From: Streptomyces eurythermus
GTDB lineage: Bacteria > Actinomycetota > Actinomycetes > Streptomycetales > Streptomycetaceae
Length of the DNA stretch: 64,000 nt
Assembly: GCF_014649115.1 (NCBI RefSeq)
Contig: NZ_BMSK01000001.1
Location: forward strand, 347,416 to 411,415
Reading direction: 5' to 3'
Below the pieces are notes generated by a model. The model ran no database searches. It saw only the letters and a list, made by a program, of their open reading frames with translations, and was not told the origin of the DNA. Within the stretch, counting starts at the first letter, position 1, and each line of letters starts with the position of its first letter. Shown piece by piece: positions 8,605 through 16,872 of the stretch. The translations under genes were made by a program, and so were the position numbers.

Positions 8605-9942
8605 ATGAGCCTGCGGGCACGCATCAGCGCTCCGGAGGAGCACGGCAGCCGGGGCGAGGACGGACGCCTGGTCGCCTCCTACCGGGCGAAGCTGCTGGAG
8701 GAGATCGACCTCGCGGAGATGAGCGCGCTGGCCGCCGCCGAACGCCGGGCGCGCCTGGAGCGGGTGCTCGGGCACATCATCAGCCGCGAGGGACCGGTCC
8801 TGTCCACCGTCGAACGCGCCCAGCTGATCCGCCGGGTGGTGGACGAGGCGCTGGGCCTCGGCATCCTGGAACCCCTCCTGGAGGACGCGTCCATCACCGA
8901 GATCATGGTCAACGGCCCCGACGCGATCTTCGTGGAGCGCGGCGGCCGGGTCGAGCAGCTGCCGCTGCGGTTCGTCTCCGCCGACCAGCTGATGCAGACC
9001 ATCGAGCGGATCGTCTCGACGGTCAACCGCCGGGTGGACGAGTCCAACCCGATGGTGGACGCCCGGCTGCCCTCCGGCGAGCGGGTCAACGTCATCATCC
9101 CGCCGCTGTCCCTGACCGGCCCGGTGCTCACCATCCGCCGCTTCCCGCGCTCCTTCACCCTCCAGGAGCTGATCGGCTTCGGCTCGCTGGACGAGCACAT
9201 GGTGTACCTGCTGGCCGGCCTGGTGCAGGCCAAGTTCAACATCATCGTCTCGGGCGCCACCGGCACCGGCAAGACCACCCTGCTGAACGCCCTGTCCGGG
9301 CTGATCCCGCCGCACGAACGCATCATCACCATCGAGGACTCCGCCGAACTCCAGCTCCAGCAGAGCCATGTGGTCCGCCTGGAGTCCCGCCCGCCGAACG
9401 TGGAGGGCAAGGGCGAGGTCACCATCCGCGACCTGGTCCGCAACTCGCTGCGCATGCGGCCCGACCGGATCGTGGTCGGCGAGGTCCGCGGCGGCGAGTC
9501 CCTCGACATGCTCCAGGCCATGTCCACCGGCCACGACGGCTCGCTGGCCACCGTGCACGCCAACAGCGCCGAGGACGCCCTCACCCGGCTCCAGACCCTC
9601 GCCTCCATGTCCGACGTCGAGGTCCCCTTCGTCGCCCTGCACGACCAGATCAACAGCGCCGTCGACGTCATCGTCCAGCTCACCCGGTTCGCCGACGGCG
9701 CCCGCCGCATCACCGAGATCGCGCTGCTCGACAGCCACGGCGGGGAGCCGTACCGGCTGGCCACCGTCGCCCGCTTCGAGGCCCGGCCGATGACCCCGGA
9801 CGGCCGGGTCCACGGCGCCTTCCGGCACCTCCCGCTCCCGCGCCGCACCGCCGACCGCCTCTACATGGCGAGCCAGCCCGTCCCGCAGGCCTTCGGCGTG
9901 GCCCGCTCCGCCGACCAGCTCGCCACCCGAGAAGCCAGGTAG
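8605..9942 (+). CDS. tadA: TadA/CpaF-type secretion ATPase
   Basis: A 445-aa type II/IV secretion ATPase that powers Flp pilus extension and probably retraction. It has an N-terminal helical domain, then the ATPase core with Walker A GATGTGKTT (K223), an Asp box (IITIEDSAELQ), Walker B (RIVVGEVRGGE) and a His box (GHDGSLATVHANS). Cytoplasmic and presumably hexameric. A strong AAAGGAGG ribosome site precedes ATG 8605. Length is normal for the family. Confidence 0.95.
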   Translation: MSLRARISAPEEHGSRGEDGRLVASYRAKLLEEIDLAEMSALAAAERRARLERVLGHIISREGPVLSTVERAQLIRRVVDEALGLGILEPLLEDASITEIMVNGPDAIFVERGGRVEQLPLRFVSADQLMQTIERIVSTVNRRVDESNPMVDARLPSGERVNVIIPPLSLTGPVLTIRRFPRSFTLQELIGFGSLDEHMVYLLAGLVQAKFNIIVSGATGTGKTTLLNALSGLIPPHERIITIEDSAELQLQQSHVVRLESRPPNVEGKGEVTIRDLVRNSLRMRPDRIVVGEVRGGESLDMLQAMSTGHDGSLATVHANSAEDALTRLQTLASMSDVEVPFVALHDQINSAVDVIVQLTRFADGARRITEIALLDSHGGEPYRLATVARFEARPMTPDGRVHGAFRHLPLPRRTADRLYMASQPVPQAFGVARSADQLATREAR

Positions 9943-9952
9943 GACCCCCACC

Positions 9953-10897
9953 ATGTCACCGAGCACCCTCGCCCAGCTCATCACCGGCGCGACCCTGCTG
10001 GCCTGCGTCCTGGCCGTGGCCGGCGTGCACGCCTACGCCTCGGGCCGGGCCCGGCGCGCCGCCCTCGTCGACCGGCTCGCGCACACCGGGGCGCCCCCCG
10101 CGACCGGCCGCGGACGCCGCTTCGTCGCCCTGGACCGGCGGCTGCGCCGCACCCGGTTCGGCCGCTGGCTGGAGCGGCGCCTGGCGGCGACCGGGCTGAG
10201 CGTCACCCCCGGCGAGTTCTTCGCCGCCATGCTCGCCGCCGTCGCCGCGCTGTGGCTGATCGGCCAGGCCACCCTGGCGCCGTTCTTCGGCCCGATCGCC
10301 GGGCTCCTCGGCGTCGGGGCGGCCCTGCAGTTCCTCAACTGGCAGCGGCAGAAGCGGATCGAACGCTTCATCGGCCAACTCCCCGAACTGGCCCGCATCC
10401 TGGCCAACGCCACCCACGCCGGCCTCGCCCTGCGCACCGCGATCGGCATGGCCGCGGAGGAGCTGGAGGCCCCGGCCGGCGAGGAACTGGGCAAGGTCGC
10501 CGACCAGTTGGCCGTCGGCCACTCCCTGGACGACGCCCTCGGCGAGCTGGCCGACCGGCTGCCCTCCCGGGAACTCGTCGTGCTGGTCACCACGCTGGTG
10601 CTGTCCAACCGGGCGGGCGGGCAGGTGGTCTCGGCGCTGCGCAACCTGACCGAGACGCTGGAGGAGCGCAAGGAGACCCGGCGCGAGATCCGCACCCAGC
10701 TCTCCCAGGTGATCATGACCTCGTACGCCGTACCCGTTCTCGGGGTCGGCGCGTTGTTCCTGATGAACGGCGTCAAGGACGGCGCGCTCGACCGCATGAC
10801 CGGCTCCCCGGCCGGCCAGGTCTGCGTGCTCGTCGCGTTCGTCATGTACGCCGTCGGCTTCGTCCTGATCCGCCGGCTCAGCCGGATCGACGTCTGA
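9953..10897 (+). CDS. tadB: TadB, inner platform protein of the Tad pilus
   Basis: A 314-aa type II secretion F-domain (GspF-like) membrane protein with hydrophobic segments near residues 7-24, 85-120, 255-275 and 285-305. The cytoplasmic F domain (~150-250) has the helical pattern LPELARILANATHAGLALR. With TadC it forms the membrane platform on which TadA acts. Starts 10 bp after tadA. Confidence 0.92.
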   Translation: MSPSTLAQLITGATLLACVLAVAGVHAYASGRARRAALVDRLAHTGAPPATGRGRRFVALDRRLRRTRFGRWLERRLAATGLSVTPGEFFAAMLAAVAALWLIGQATLAPFFGPIAGLLGVGAALQFLNWQRQKRIERFIGQLPELARILANATHAGLALRTAIGMAAEELEAPAGEELGKVADQLAVGHSLDDALGELADRLPSRELVVLVTTLVLSNRAGGQVVSALRNLTETLEERKETRREIRTQLSQVIMTSYAVPVLGVGALFLMNGVKDGALDRMTGSPAGQVCVLVAFVMYAVGFVLIRRLSRIDV

Positions 10898-10909
10898 GGG
10901 AGGTGACCC

Positions 10910-11797
10910 GTGGAGTTCCTGCTTGCCCTGCTGATGGGCGCCGGCGTCTGGGGCGTCTTCGCCGGCCTGCGCATGTACCGCGCGGACGCCCGGCTCCCCG
11001 CCGACCTCGCCGTCGCCCTGGAGGTCGGCGCCACCCGAACCGGCGTGGTCGGCTCGGTCGTCGACCGCCTCGGCATGCGCTGGGCGCCGCTGGTGCTGCG
11101 CCTGATGGGCCCCCGGCTGGTCGCCCGCTACCGCCGCAGGATCGACCTCGCCGGCAACCCCGGCGGCCTGACCATCGACCGCTACGCGGCCCGCCGCGCG
11201 GTCTACGGCGCGCTGGGCGCCGTCGGCTTCCTGGTCTTCCTGCTGCGCGGCCAGTGGTTCGTGGCGCTGCTCCTGCTGGCCTTCGGGGCGCTGTGGACCG
11301 AGGTCGGCCTCTGGTCGGCGATCCGGGTCCGCAGGCAGGTCATCGAACGCACCCTGCCCGACTTCCTGGACGTGCTGGCCGTGGTGGTCAGCGCGGGCCT
11401 CGGCTTCCGGCAGGCCCTGGACCGGGTCGCCGCCCGCTACGAGGGCCCCTGGGCCGACGAACTGCGCATCACCCTGCGCCAGATGGACCTCGGCATGAGC
11501 CGCCGCCAGGCGTTCGCGGAGCTGCGCCGGCGCAACGACTCCGAGCAGGTGGCGATGTTCGTGACCGCGTTGCAGCAGGGCGAGGAGCTGGGCGCGCCCA
11601 TCGTGGACACCCTGGTCTCCCTGGCCAAGGACATGCGCCGCACCGACGCCCAGAACGCCCGCCGCAAGGCCGCGCGGGCGGTGCCCAAGGCCACGCTGAT
11701 GATCACCACGTTCATGGTCCCGGCGACGATGCTGCTGCTGGGCGCGGGCCTGCTGCTCGGCTCCGGCGTCGACTTCGGCTCGCTCACCGGGAAGTGA
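10910..11797 (+). CDS. tadC: TadC, inner platform protein of the Tad pilus
   Basis: A 295-aa F-domain membrane protein paralogous to TadB. Hydrophobic segments lie near residues 2-20, 100-135 and 262-285, with a cytoplasmic F domain at ~145-250 (LPDFLDVLAVVVSAGLGFR). GTG 10910 follows GGGAGGTG by 5 bases. Nine bases separate it from the kinase gene downstream. Confidence 0.92.
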   Translation: MEFLLALLMGAGVWGVFAGLRMYRADARLPADLAVALEVGATRTGVVGSVVDRLGMRWAPLVLRLMGPRLVARYRRRIDLAGNPGGLTIDRYAARRAVYGALGAVGFLVFLLRGQWFVALLLLAFGALWTEVGLWSAIRVRRQVIERTLPDFLDVLAVVVSAGLGFRQALDRVAARYEGPWADELRITLRQMDLGMSRRQAFAELRRRNDSEQVAMFVTALQQGEELGAPIVDTLVSLAKDMRRTDAQNARRKAARAVPKATLMITTFMVPATMLLLGAGLLLGSGVDFGSLTGK

Positions 11798-11805
11798 GGA
11801 CGGAC

Positions 11806-13341
11806 GTGACGGTGATGGAGGTGACGGGCAGGGGGGCGCGCTTACTGGAGCGGTTACGGAGGACGGGCGGCGGGCGGCGCCGGGCAGGGCCGGGGCGTCC
11901 GGGTGCCGGCCCCCCGGGGGCGTGGCTGAGGCGGGCCGGTGCCGGAGGTTCCGGGGCGCGGGCGGATGCCGGAGGTTCCGGGGCGCGGGTCGATGCCGGA
12001 GGTTCCCGGGTGCGGCCGGAGCGGGCGGCGCGTGAGCCTGTGCCGTCGGCCGGGCCTGTGCCGTCGGCCGAGCCCGTTCCGTCGGCCGAGCCCTCCGAGA
12101 AGCTCCAGGTCAGTGCCCTTCAGGCGATGTGCCGGCAGGTCTTCGGATTCCGGCTGGCCATGATCGTCGTATCGGCGCCCGCCGCCCTGCTCAACGCGGC
12201 CCCCGGCCTGGGCGTCCGCCTGGCCGGCACGGCCGTGGTCGTCACCGTCATGGTGTCGTACGTCCTCTTCCGCGACTGGGAGCGGTTCGGCCCCCTGCTG
12301 CTGCGCCACCCCAGCCTGCTGGCCGCCGACACCCTCTTCGGCTCCTTCCTCCTGGTCTCGGCGGGCCCGGACACCACCCTCGCCTACGTCAGCGTCTGCA
12401 CCCCGCTGCTGGCCGGCCTGGTCTACAGCTGGCGCGGCGCGGCCTGCTTCGCCTCGCTGCAAGCCCTGATCCTGCTGCTGGTCCACACCACCTTGAAGGC
12501 CGGCCGGCCCGAGCCCGTCGCCGAGGCCCTGCTGCTGCCCGGCCTGTGCGTCATCGCGGGCGCCATGGGCTCCACCCTGCGCAGTCTGATGCTCCGCTTC
12601 GGCGCCGCCACCGAGGCCCTGACCACGGCGCGCGCCCGGCTCGCGGCGGCGGAGGCGGTGAGCGCAGAACGCGCCCGGCTGGCACGGGAGATGCACGACT
12701 CCGTGGCCAAGACCCTGTACGGCGTGGCCCTCGCCGCCGACGGACTGGCGGCGACCGCGTCGGCCGGCGCCCCGGACCCCGCCCGCGTCCGGCAGCAGGC
12801 GGAGCTGGTCTCCCGCTCGGCGCGCCGGGCGGCGGCGGAGTCCCGGGAACTGCTGGCCGACCTGCGCCGGGACCCGGCGCCGGCGCCGGAGGAGATCTCG
12901 TTCTGGCACCTCCTGTCCTACCGGGCCCAGGAGTTCGCCCGGCGCACCGGTCTGAAGGTCACCTGCCACTGGCCGGCGGACCACCCCGCTCCCTTGCCGC
13001 CCCTGCCCGCGCCCGTGGCCCGGCACGTCCTCGCCATCGCCACCGAGGCCCTGGAGAACGCCCACCGCCACGCGTCCGCCGGCCGGGTGGACGTACGGGC
13101 GACGCTCGACGGAGAGCTGCTCGGCCTCGCGATCCACGACGACGGCACCGGCCTGCCGCCCGGCACCACGCTGGAACGGCTGCGCGACCAGGGTCACTTC
13201 GGGCTGCTCGGCATGGTCGAGCGGGCCGCGCAGGCGGGCGCCCGCATCCGGATCGGCAGGGGCACGCACGACCGGGGCACGGAAGTGCGCCTGGACATCC
13301 CCCTGCCCCGGCCCGCGCCCCAGGCCCCCGTCAACCCCTGA
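11806..13341 (+). CDS. Membrane sensor histidine kinase (HisKA_3) in the Tad operon, two TTA codons
   Basis: A 511-aa NarL/DesK-type kinase. The N-terminal ~100 residues are a low-complexity linker made of two tandem repeats. About six hydrophobic segments follow (~residues 110-260), then the dimerisation/phosphoacceptor helix with H297 (AREMHDSVAKTL) and a HATPase_c domain (N box ALENAHRHAS, G box DDGTGLPP). TTA codons occur at positions 13 and 17 (11842, 11854), suggesting bldA-dependent translation. GTG 11806 is preceded by GAGGA at 6 bases. The response regulator follows 11 bp downstream, so the pair probably controls this pilus locus; that is inference. Confidence 0.9.
   Translation: MTVMEVTGRGARLLERLRRTGGGRRRAGPGRPGAGPPGAWLRRAGAGGSGARADAGGSGARVDAGGSRVRPERAAREPVPSAGPVPSAEPVPSAEPSEKLQVSALQAMCRQVFGFRLAMIVVSAPAALLNAAPGLGVRLAGTAVVVTVMVSYVLFRDWERFGPLLLRHPSLLAADTLFGSFLLVSAGPDTTLAYVSVCTPLLAGLVYSWRGAACFASLQALILLLVHTTLKAGRPEPVAEALLLPGLCVIAGAMGSTLRSLMLRFGAATEALTTARARLAAAEAVSAERARLAREMHDSVAKTLYGVALAADGLAATASAGAPDPARVRQQAELVSRSARRAAAESRELLADLRRDPAPAPEEISFWHLLSYRAQEFARRTGLKVTCHWPADHPAPLPPLPAPVARHVLAIATEALENAHRHASAGRVDVRATLDGELLGLAIHDDGTGLPPGTTLERLRDQGHFGLLGMVERAAQAGARIRIGRGTHDRGTEVRLDIPLPRPAPQAPVNP
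11941..12090 (+). repeat. Two in-frame minisatellites in the kinase N-terminus
   Basis: A 27-bp unit starts at 11941, 11968 and 11995 and encodes GGSGARxDA-like nonapeptides. An 18-bp unit starts at 12037, 12055 and 12073 and encodes PVPSAG/E hexapeptides. Both unit lengths are multiples of three, so copy-number changes would keep the frame. Confidence 0.85.
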
Positions 13342-13352
13342 GAGGAGGCACC

Positions 13353-14117
13353 ATGCGGCCCTTGCCCAGCACGTCCCGGCCCGGCTTCCCGCCGCCGGCC
13401 CCGGCCGCCCCGCCGCTGCGGCTGCTGGTCGCCGACGACAACCCGGTGGTCCGGGCCGGCCTCACGGCCCTGCTCTCGGACGGCGCCGGGACCACGGTGG
13501 TGGCCGAGGCGCGCGACGGCCGGGAGGCGTACGAGGCGGCGCTGCGGCACCGGCCGGACGTCATCCTGCTCGACGTCCGCATGCCCGGCGTGGACGGCAT
13601 CTCGGCACTGCCCCATCTGGTGCCGCTGGCCCCCGTCATGATGCTCACCTACAGCCACGAGACGGAGACCGTACGGGAGGCGCTGCGGCTGGGCGCGGGG
13701 GGATACCTGGTGCACGGCGAGTTCACGACGGAGCAGCTGGTGCGGGCGGTACGGGACGTACGGGAGGGGCGCCCGCAGGTGACGCCCGGGGCGACCAGGG
13801 CGTTGCTGACGGCGCTCCGGTCCGATGCGTCTGCACACTCCGGACCCAACTTCCCTGAAACGTCGGCCATTTCCGAACCCTTGGCTCTTTCGCGATTGCA
13901 ATCACCTGTGGCACAGTCGTTCCGCTCGCGGTTCCGGCTGAGCGAGAGGGAGGCGGAGATCATGGACCTCATCGCGTCCGGCATGACCAACCAGCAGATC
14001 GCCGCCGCCTGCTTCATCACCGAGAAGACGGTCAAGAACCACATCAACCGCATCTTCGCCAAGCTCCACAGCACCACCAGGTCCCAGGCGACCGCGAAGT
14101 GGCTGGGGGTGGCGTGA
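13353..14117 (+). CDS. NarL/LuxR-family response regulator with atypical receiver
   Basis: A 254-aa protein. The receiver (~22-140) has acidic residues D28/D29, phosphoacceptor D74 in LLDVRMPG and T99. The usual lysine of the GYLxK motif is replaced by H121 (GGYLVHGEF). A ~40-residue linker leads to a LuxR-type HTH (~190-254; LSEREAEIMDLIASGMTNQQ, then EKTVKNHINRIFAKL). AGAGGAGG precedes ATG 13353. Cognate partner of the adjacent kinase by position. It lies immediately upstream of the flp pilin gene, a plausible target. Confidence 0.9.
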   Translation: MRPLPSTSRPGFPPPAPAAPPLRLLVADDNPVVRAGLTALLSDGAGTTVVAEARDGREAYEAALRHRPDVILLDVRMPGVDGISALPHLVPLAPVMMLTYSHETETVREALRLGAGGYLVHGEFTTEQLVRAVRDVREGRPQVTPGATRALLTALRSDASAHSGPNFPETSAISEPLALSRLQSPVAQSFRSRFRLSEREAEIMDLIASGMTNQQIAAACFITEKTVKNHINRIFAKLHSTTRSQATAKWLGVA

Positions 14118-14230
14118 GATGACGGCGCGGCGGAGCGAATGGGTCCGCGGTTGGGCCCTGGGGCCCTTCGGGGGCGGGAGCGGCCGGCCGTACGGTGCCC
14201 GGACCGGAGGCGAAGCTGGAGGGGAAGACC

Positions 14231-14428
14231 GTGAGCAAATGGTTCCGCACCACCGCCGCGTATCTGCAGTCCCGGGCCGCGCGCGGCGACCGGGGACAGA
14301 CCGCGGTGGAGTACCTCGGCATCATCGCGGTGGTCGTCGCGATCGTCCTGGCGATCACCGGCACGAGCATCGGCCAGTCGATCTACGACGCGATCACCAA
14401 CAAGATCGCCGAGGTCACCGGCGGCTGA
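14231..14428 (+). CDS. flp: Flp-type major pilin
   Basis: A 65-aa prepilin. The 22-residue leader ends RGDRG; cleavage is expected at G22|Q23 giving QTAVEYLG with the diagnostic Glu-Tyr at +5/+6, then a ~20-residue hydrophobic helix and a short polar tail. The mature pilin of ~43 residues is typical of Flp pilins. GTG 14231 is chosen because GGAGGGG lies ~6 bases upstream; an earlier in-frame ATG (14195) would give an unusually long leader. The 113-bp gap after the regulator gene may hold its own promoter. Confidence 0.9.
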   Translation: MSKWFRTTAAYLQSRAARGDRGQTAVEYLGIIAVVVAIVLAITGTSIGQSIYDAITNKIAEVTGG

Positions 14429-15138
14429 TCCGCGCACGGCACGACACGGGGCAGGCCTTCCCCATCTACCTCACGGTGGTGGCGGGCCTGCTCTTTCTCG
14501 CGTTGGCGTACCTCGCGGTCGGCCAGGCGGCCGTCAACCGCGGCGGCGCCCAGACGGCGGCGGACGCGGCGGCCCTGGCGGCGGCGCAGGAGACCCGCGA
14601 CCAGCTGGCGGACCTGTGGCGGGAGAACCTGGACGACCCGGCGAGCTGGGGGGCCATCTTCGAGGGGGCGGGCGCCGGCGATTCCTGCTGGCGCGCCGAT
14701 CAGCTCGCCGCGCTGAACGACGCGGCGGTGCGCTGCGAGTTCGACGCGCCGCTGAGCTATGTGGTCGACGCCCGGACGGACAAGTCCGTGGGCGACTCCA
14801 TCGTCCCCGGCACCGAGAACGTGCACGCGACGGCGCACGCCAGGGCCGTCATAGAACCGCTCTGCACACCACCCGAGACGCCGCCCGGTCCGCCCGGTCC
14901 GCCCGGGCCTTCCGAGGAGCCGACGGCGCCCCCCGCAGAGGGTTCCGCGCCCCCCGGAGACGGCTCGGCGCCGCCCGGGGACGGGCAGCGGCCCCCCGAG
15001 CCCGACGACACCCCGCTGCCCCCGCTCACCTGCGAGGACAAGGTCTGGCATCCCGAGCCGGACGACACCACGGAGCTGCCGGGGCCCGAGGACCTCTTCG
15101 ACGTCCACCTGGCCGACTCCCCGGCGAACGACCGATGA
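14425..15138 (+). CDS. TadG-like pilus-associated protein
   Basis: About 237 aa. The N-terminus (DTGQAFPIYLTVVAG) is a prepilin-like hydrophobic helix without Glu at +5, as in TadG-type proteins, followed by QTAADAAALAAAQ, typical of this family. The middle has cysteines in DSCWRAD, VRCEFD, PLCTPP and LTCEDK. The C-terminal third is Pro/Gly/Glu-rich. No ATG/GTG start exists in a sensible place; CTG 14425 overlaps the flp stop (CTGA), so the start is uncertain and coupling to flp likely. Confidence 0.75.
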   Translation: MIRARHDTGQAFPIYLTVVAGLLFLALAYLAVGQAAVNRGGAQTAADAAALAAAQETRDQLADLWRENLDDPASWGAIFEGAGAGDSCWRADQLAALNDAAVRCEFDAPLSYVVDARTDKSVGDSIVPGTENVHATAHARAVIEPLCTPPETPPGPPGPPGPSEEPTAPPAEGSAPPGDGSAPPGDGQRPPEPDDTPLPPLTCEDKVWHPEPDDTTELPGPEDLFDVHLADSPANDR

Positions 15139-15155
15139 CGAAGGAAGCGACAGTG

Positions 15156-15737
15156 ATGAGCATGCGGTTCGCTGCGAAGGCCCGCAGAGGGCTGGTCGCC
15201 TTGACCGTTGCGGCCGGTGTGGCCGTCGGGGTGAGCGGCTGCGGGGGAGGCGGGGGCGGGGAGGACAAGCCGAGCGGACCGGCGTCCGCCGCAACCGCCG
15301 ACGACCCGGGCCCGAGCACCCAGGAGGGCGACCCCGAACAGCCGCTGGCGGAACTGCGCGGGTCGGACGGCCTGCTGCTGCGGATCACCTCCGCCCAGCG
15401 CGACTCGGGCGGCTTCGTGACGGTCAACGGCACACTGAAGAACGACGGGGCCCGGACCGCCGTCATCCCCTCCGCGCTGAGCGGCAACGAGACCGAGATC
15501 ATCAAGAACGGCAGATCGCTCGGCGGGGCCACACTGGTCGACCCGAAGGGCAAGAAGCGGTACTACGTGCTGCGGGACACCGAGGGCCGGCCGCTGACGA
15601 CCACCGGTTTCACCACCCTGAAGTCCGGCGCCACCCTGGCCGTCTTCATGCAGTTCCCGGCGCCCCCGGCCGGCGTCACCGACATGGACTTCCAGCTGCC
15701 GACGTTCACCTCCGCCGGCATCAAGGTCTCCGGGTGA
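15156..15737 (+). CDS. Secreted lipoprotein of the Tad locus
   Basis: A 193-aa protein with a lipoprotein signal: basic start, hydrophobic core, lipobox VSGC, then a Gly-rich flexible stretch. The ~110-residue C-terminal domain has alternating beta-type sequence (LLLRITSAQRDSGGFVTVNG, then TTGFTTLKSGATLAVFMQF) like small extracellular Ig-type lipoproteins; no specific family is certain. AAGGAAG is 8 bases before ATG 15156; ATG 15135, overlapping the tadG-like stop, is an alternative. A wall-associated helper of pilus assembly is inferred from position. Confidence 0.8.
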   Translation: MSMRFAAKARRGLVALTVAAGVAVGVSGCGGGGGGEDKPSGPASAATADDPGPSTQEGDPEQPLAELRGSDGLLLRITSAQRDSGGFVTVNGTLKNDGARTAVIPSALSGNETEIIKNGRSLGGATLVDPKGKKRYYVLRDTEGRPLTTTGFTTLKSGATLAVFMQFPAPPAGVTDMDFQLPTFTSAGIKVSG

Positions 15738-15744
15738 GGCACAC

Positions 15745-16368
15745 ATGACCACCACACCCCGCCTCGCCCTCGCCGGCGCCCTGCTGCTGTGCGTCCTGAA
15801 CCTGCCCGCCGCCCCGGCCGCCGCCGACGGCACCGGCCCCGGCGAGCCGCCCCTGACCGAACCCACCGCGGCCGCCCCCGTCGACCCCGACCCGACCGAC
15901 CCCGACCTCAAGCTCCCCGAAGGCGCCACGCTCGCCGAGGCCAAGGTGCTGGACATCAAGCTGGTCGTGGAGGAGCAGAGCGGGGACGAGCGGCGCGAGG
16001 ACACCAACGCCGACGTGACCTTCGCCCTCCAGTCCGAGGTGCTGTTCGGCAAGGACAGCGCCAGTGTCGGCGAGGAGGCCAGGACCCGCATCGCCGTCAT
16101 CGCCGAGGAGATCAGGAAACAGCGCGCCACCCGGGTCCGCGTCTTCGGCTTCACCGACAGCCTCGGCACCACCACCCACGGCGTCGCCCTGTCCAAGCGG
16201 CGCGCCAACGCCGTACAGGCCGTGCTGGACCAGGACCTGAACACCCCGTCCATCACCTTCGACGTCCGCGGCTACGGCGAGCAGTACCCGATCGCCGACA
16301 ACGCCACCGAGGCCGGCCGGAAGAAGAACCGCCGCGTCGAGGTGTCGTTCCCCCGCACCGGCCAGTGA
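15745..16368 (+). CDS. OmpA-family peptidoglycan-binding secreted protein
   Basis: A 207-aa protein: signal peptide (1-~27, ending APAAA), acidic Pro-rich linker, then an OmpA C-terminal-like domain (~90-207). The domain shows the peptidoglycan-binding pattern VFGFTDSLGTTTHGVALSKR, RGYGEQYPI and KKNRRVEVSF. In a Gram-positive cell it probably anchors the pilus apparatus to the wall, taking the place of outer-membrane parts of proteobacterial Tad systems; this is inference. It ends the plus-strand locus and converges with the DUF192 gene 19 bp away. Confidence 0.87.
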   Translation: MTTTPRLALAGALLLCVLNLPAAPAAADGTGPGEPPLTEPTAAAPVDPDPTDPDLKLPEGATLAEAKVLDIKLVVEEQSGDERREDTNADVTFALQSEVLFGKDSASVGEEARTRIAVIAEEIRKQRATRVRVFGFTDSLGTTTHGVALSKRRANAVQAVLDQDLNTPSITFDVRGYGEQYPIADNATEAGRKKNRRVEVSFPRTGQ

Positions 16369-16387
16369 CCGGACCGGCGGCCACGGG

Positions 16388-16786
16388 TCACCCCTCTGCC
16401 TCCGCCTCCGCCTCCGCCTCCGTTTCCACTTCCACCCGTACGCCCGCCCGTACCCCCCACCCCGCCATCGCCCCGGCCGCCGCCTCCAGCACGTGCCGGG
16501 CGCGCGGGCGCGGCAGGCCCAGGCGGCCCGGGGGCATCGTGCGCACGGCGATGACGGTGAGGCGGCGGTCCAGGTAGGCCACGTCGATCGGGATCCGCAT
16601 CCCGAACGTGTGCACCCCGCTCGCCGGTGATAGCAGCATCGCCCCGGCCACCGTGTCCCGGCCCAGCAGACCCCTGGTACGGGCCCGGTAGGAGGTCGCG
16701 ATCTCCAGGGGGACGGAGGCGGCCGGCACCTCCCCGGTGTCCGCCCGCACGGTCAGCAGCCCCCGCCCGTCCCGCCAGCGCCCCAT
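16388..16786 (-). CDS. DUF192 family protein
   Basis: A 132-aa protein. DUF192 signature: ATSYRARTRGLLGRD near residue 30, then GVHTFGMRIPIDVAYLDRR. Function of the family is unknown. No signal peptide is visible, unlike many DUF192 proteins. The C-terminus is a run of Glu-Ala pairs encoded by a 6-bp microsatellite (about 16397-16425), so its length may vary between strains. Confidence 0.85.
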   Translation of the reverse strand: MGRWRDGRGLLTVRADTGEVPAASVPLEIATSYRARTRGLLGRDTVAGAMLLSPASGVHTFGMRIPIDVAYLDRRLTVIAVRTMPPGRLGLPRPRARHVLEAAAGAMAGWGVRAGVRVEVETEAEAEAEAEG

Positions 16787-16872
16787 GACCCGCCCTCCGC
16801 TCTCGTGGCCGCCAACTTCGCAGGCCCGTAAATGCGTTGTCCTTTCCCGTCCTCCCCACTAGGAAGGGCGCT

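Noticed and set aside
10252..11800. N-terminal extension of the histidine kinase back to 10252
   Set aside because: That part of the frame overlaps tadB and tadC entirely and is an Arg/Pro-rich shadow; the gene starts at GTG 11806.
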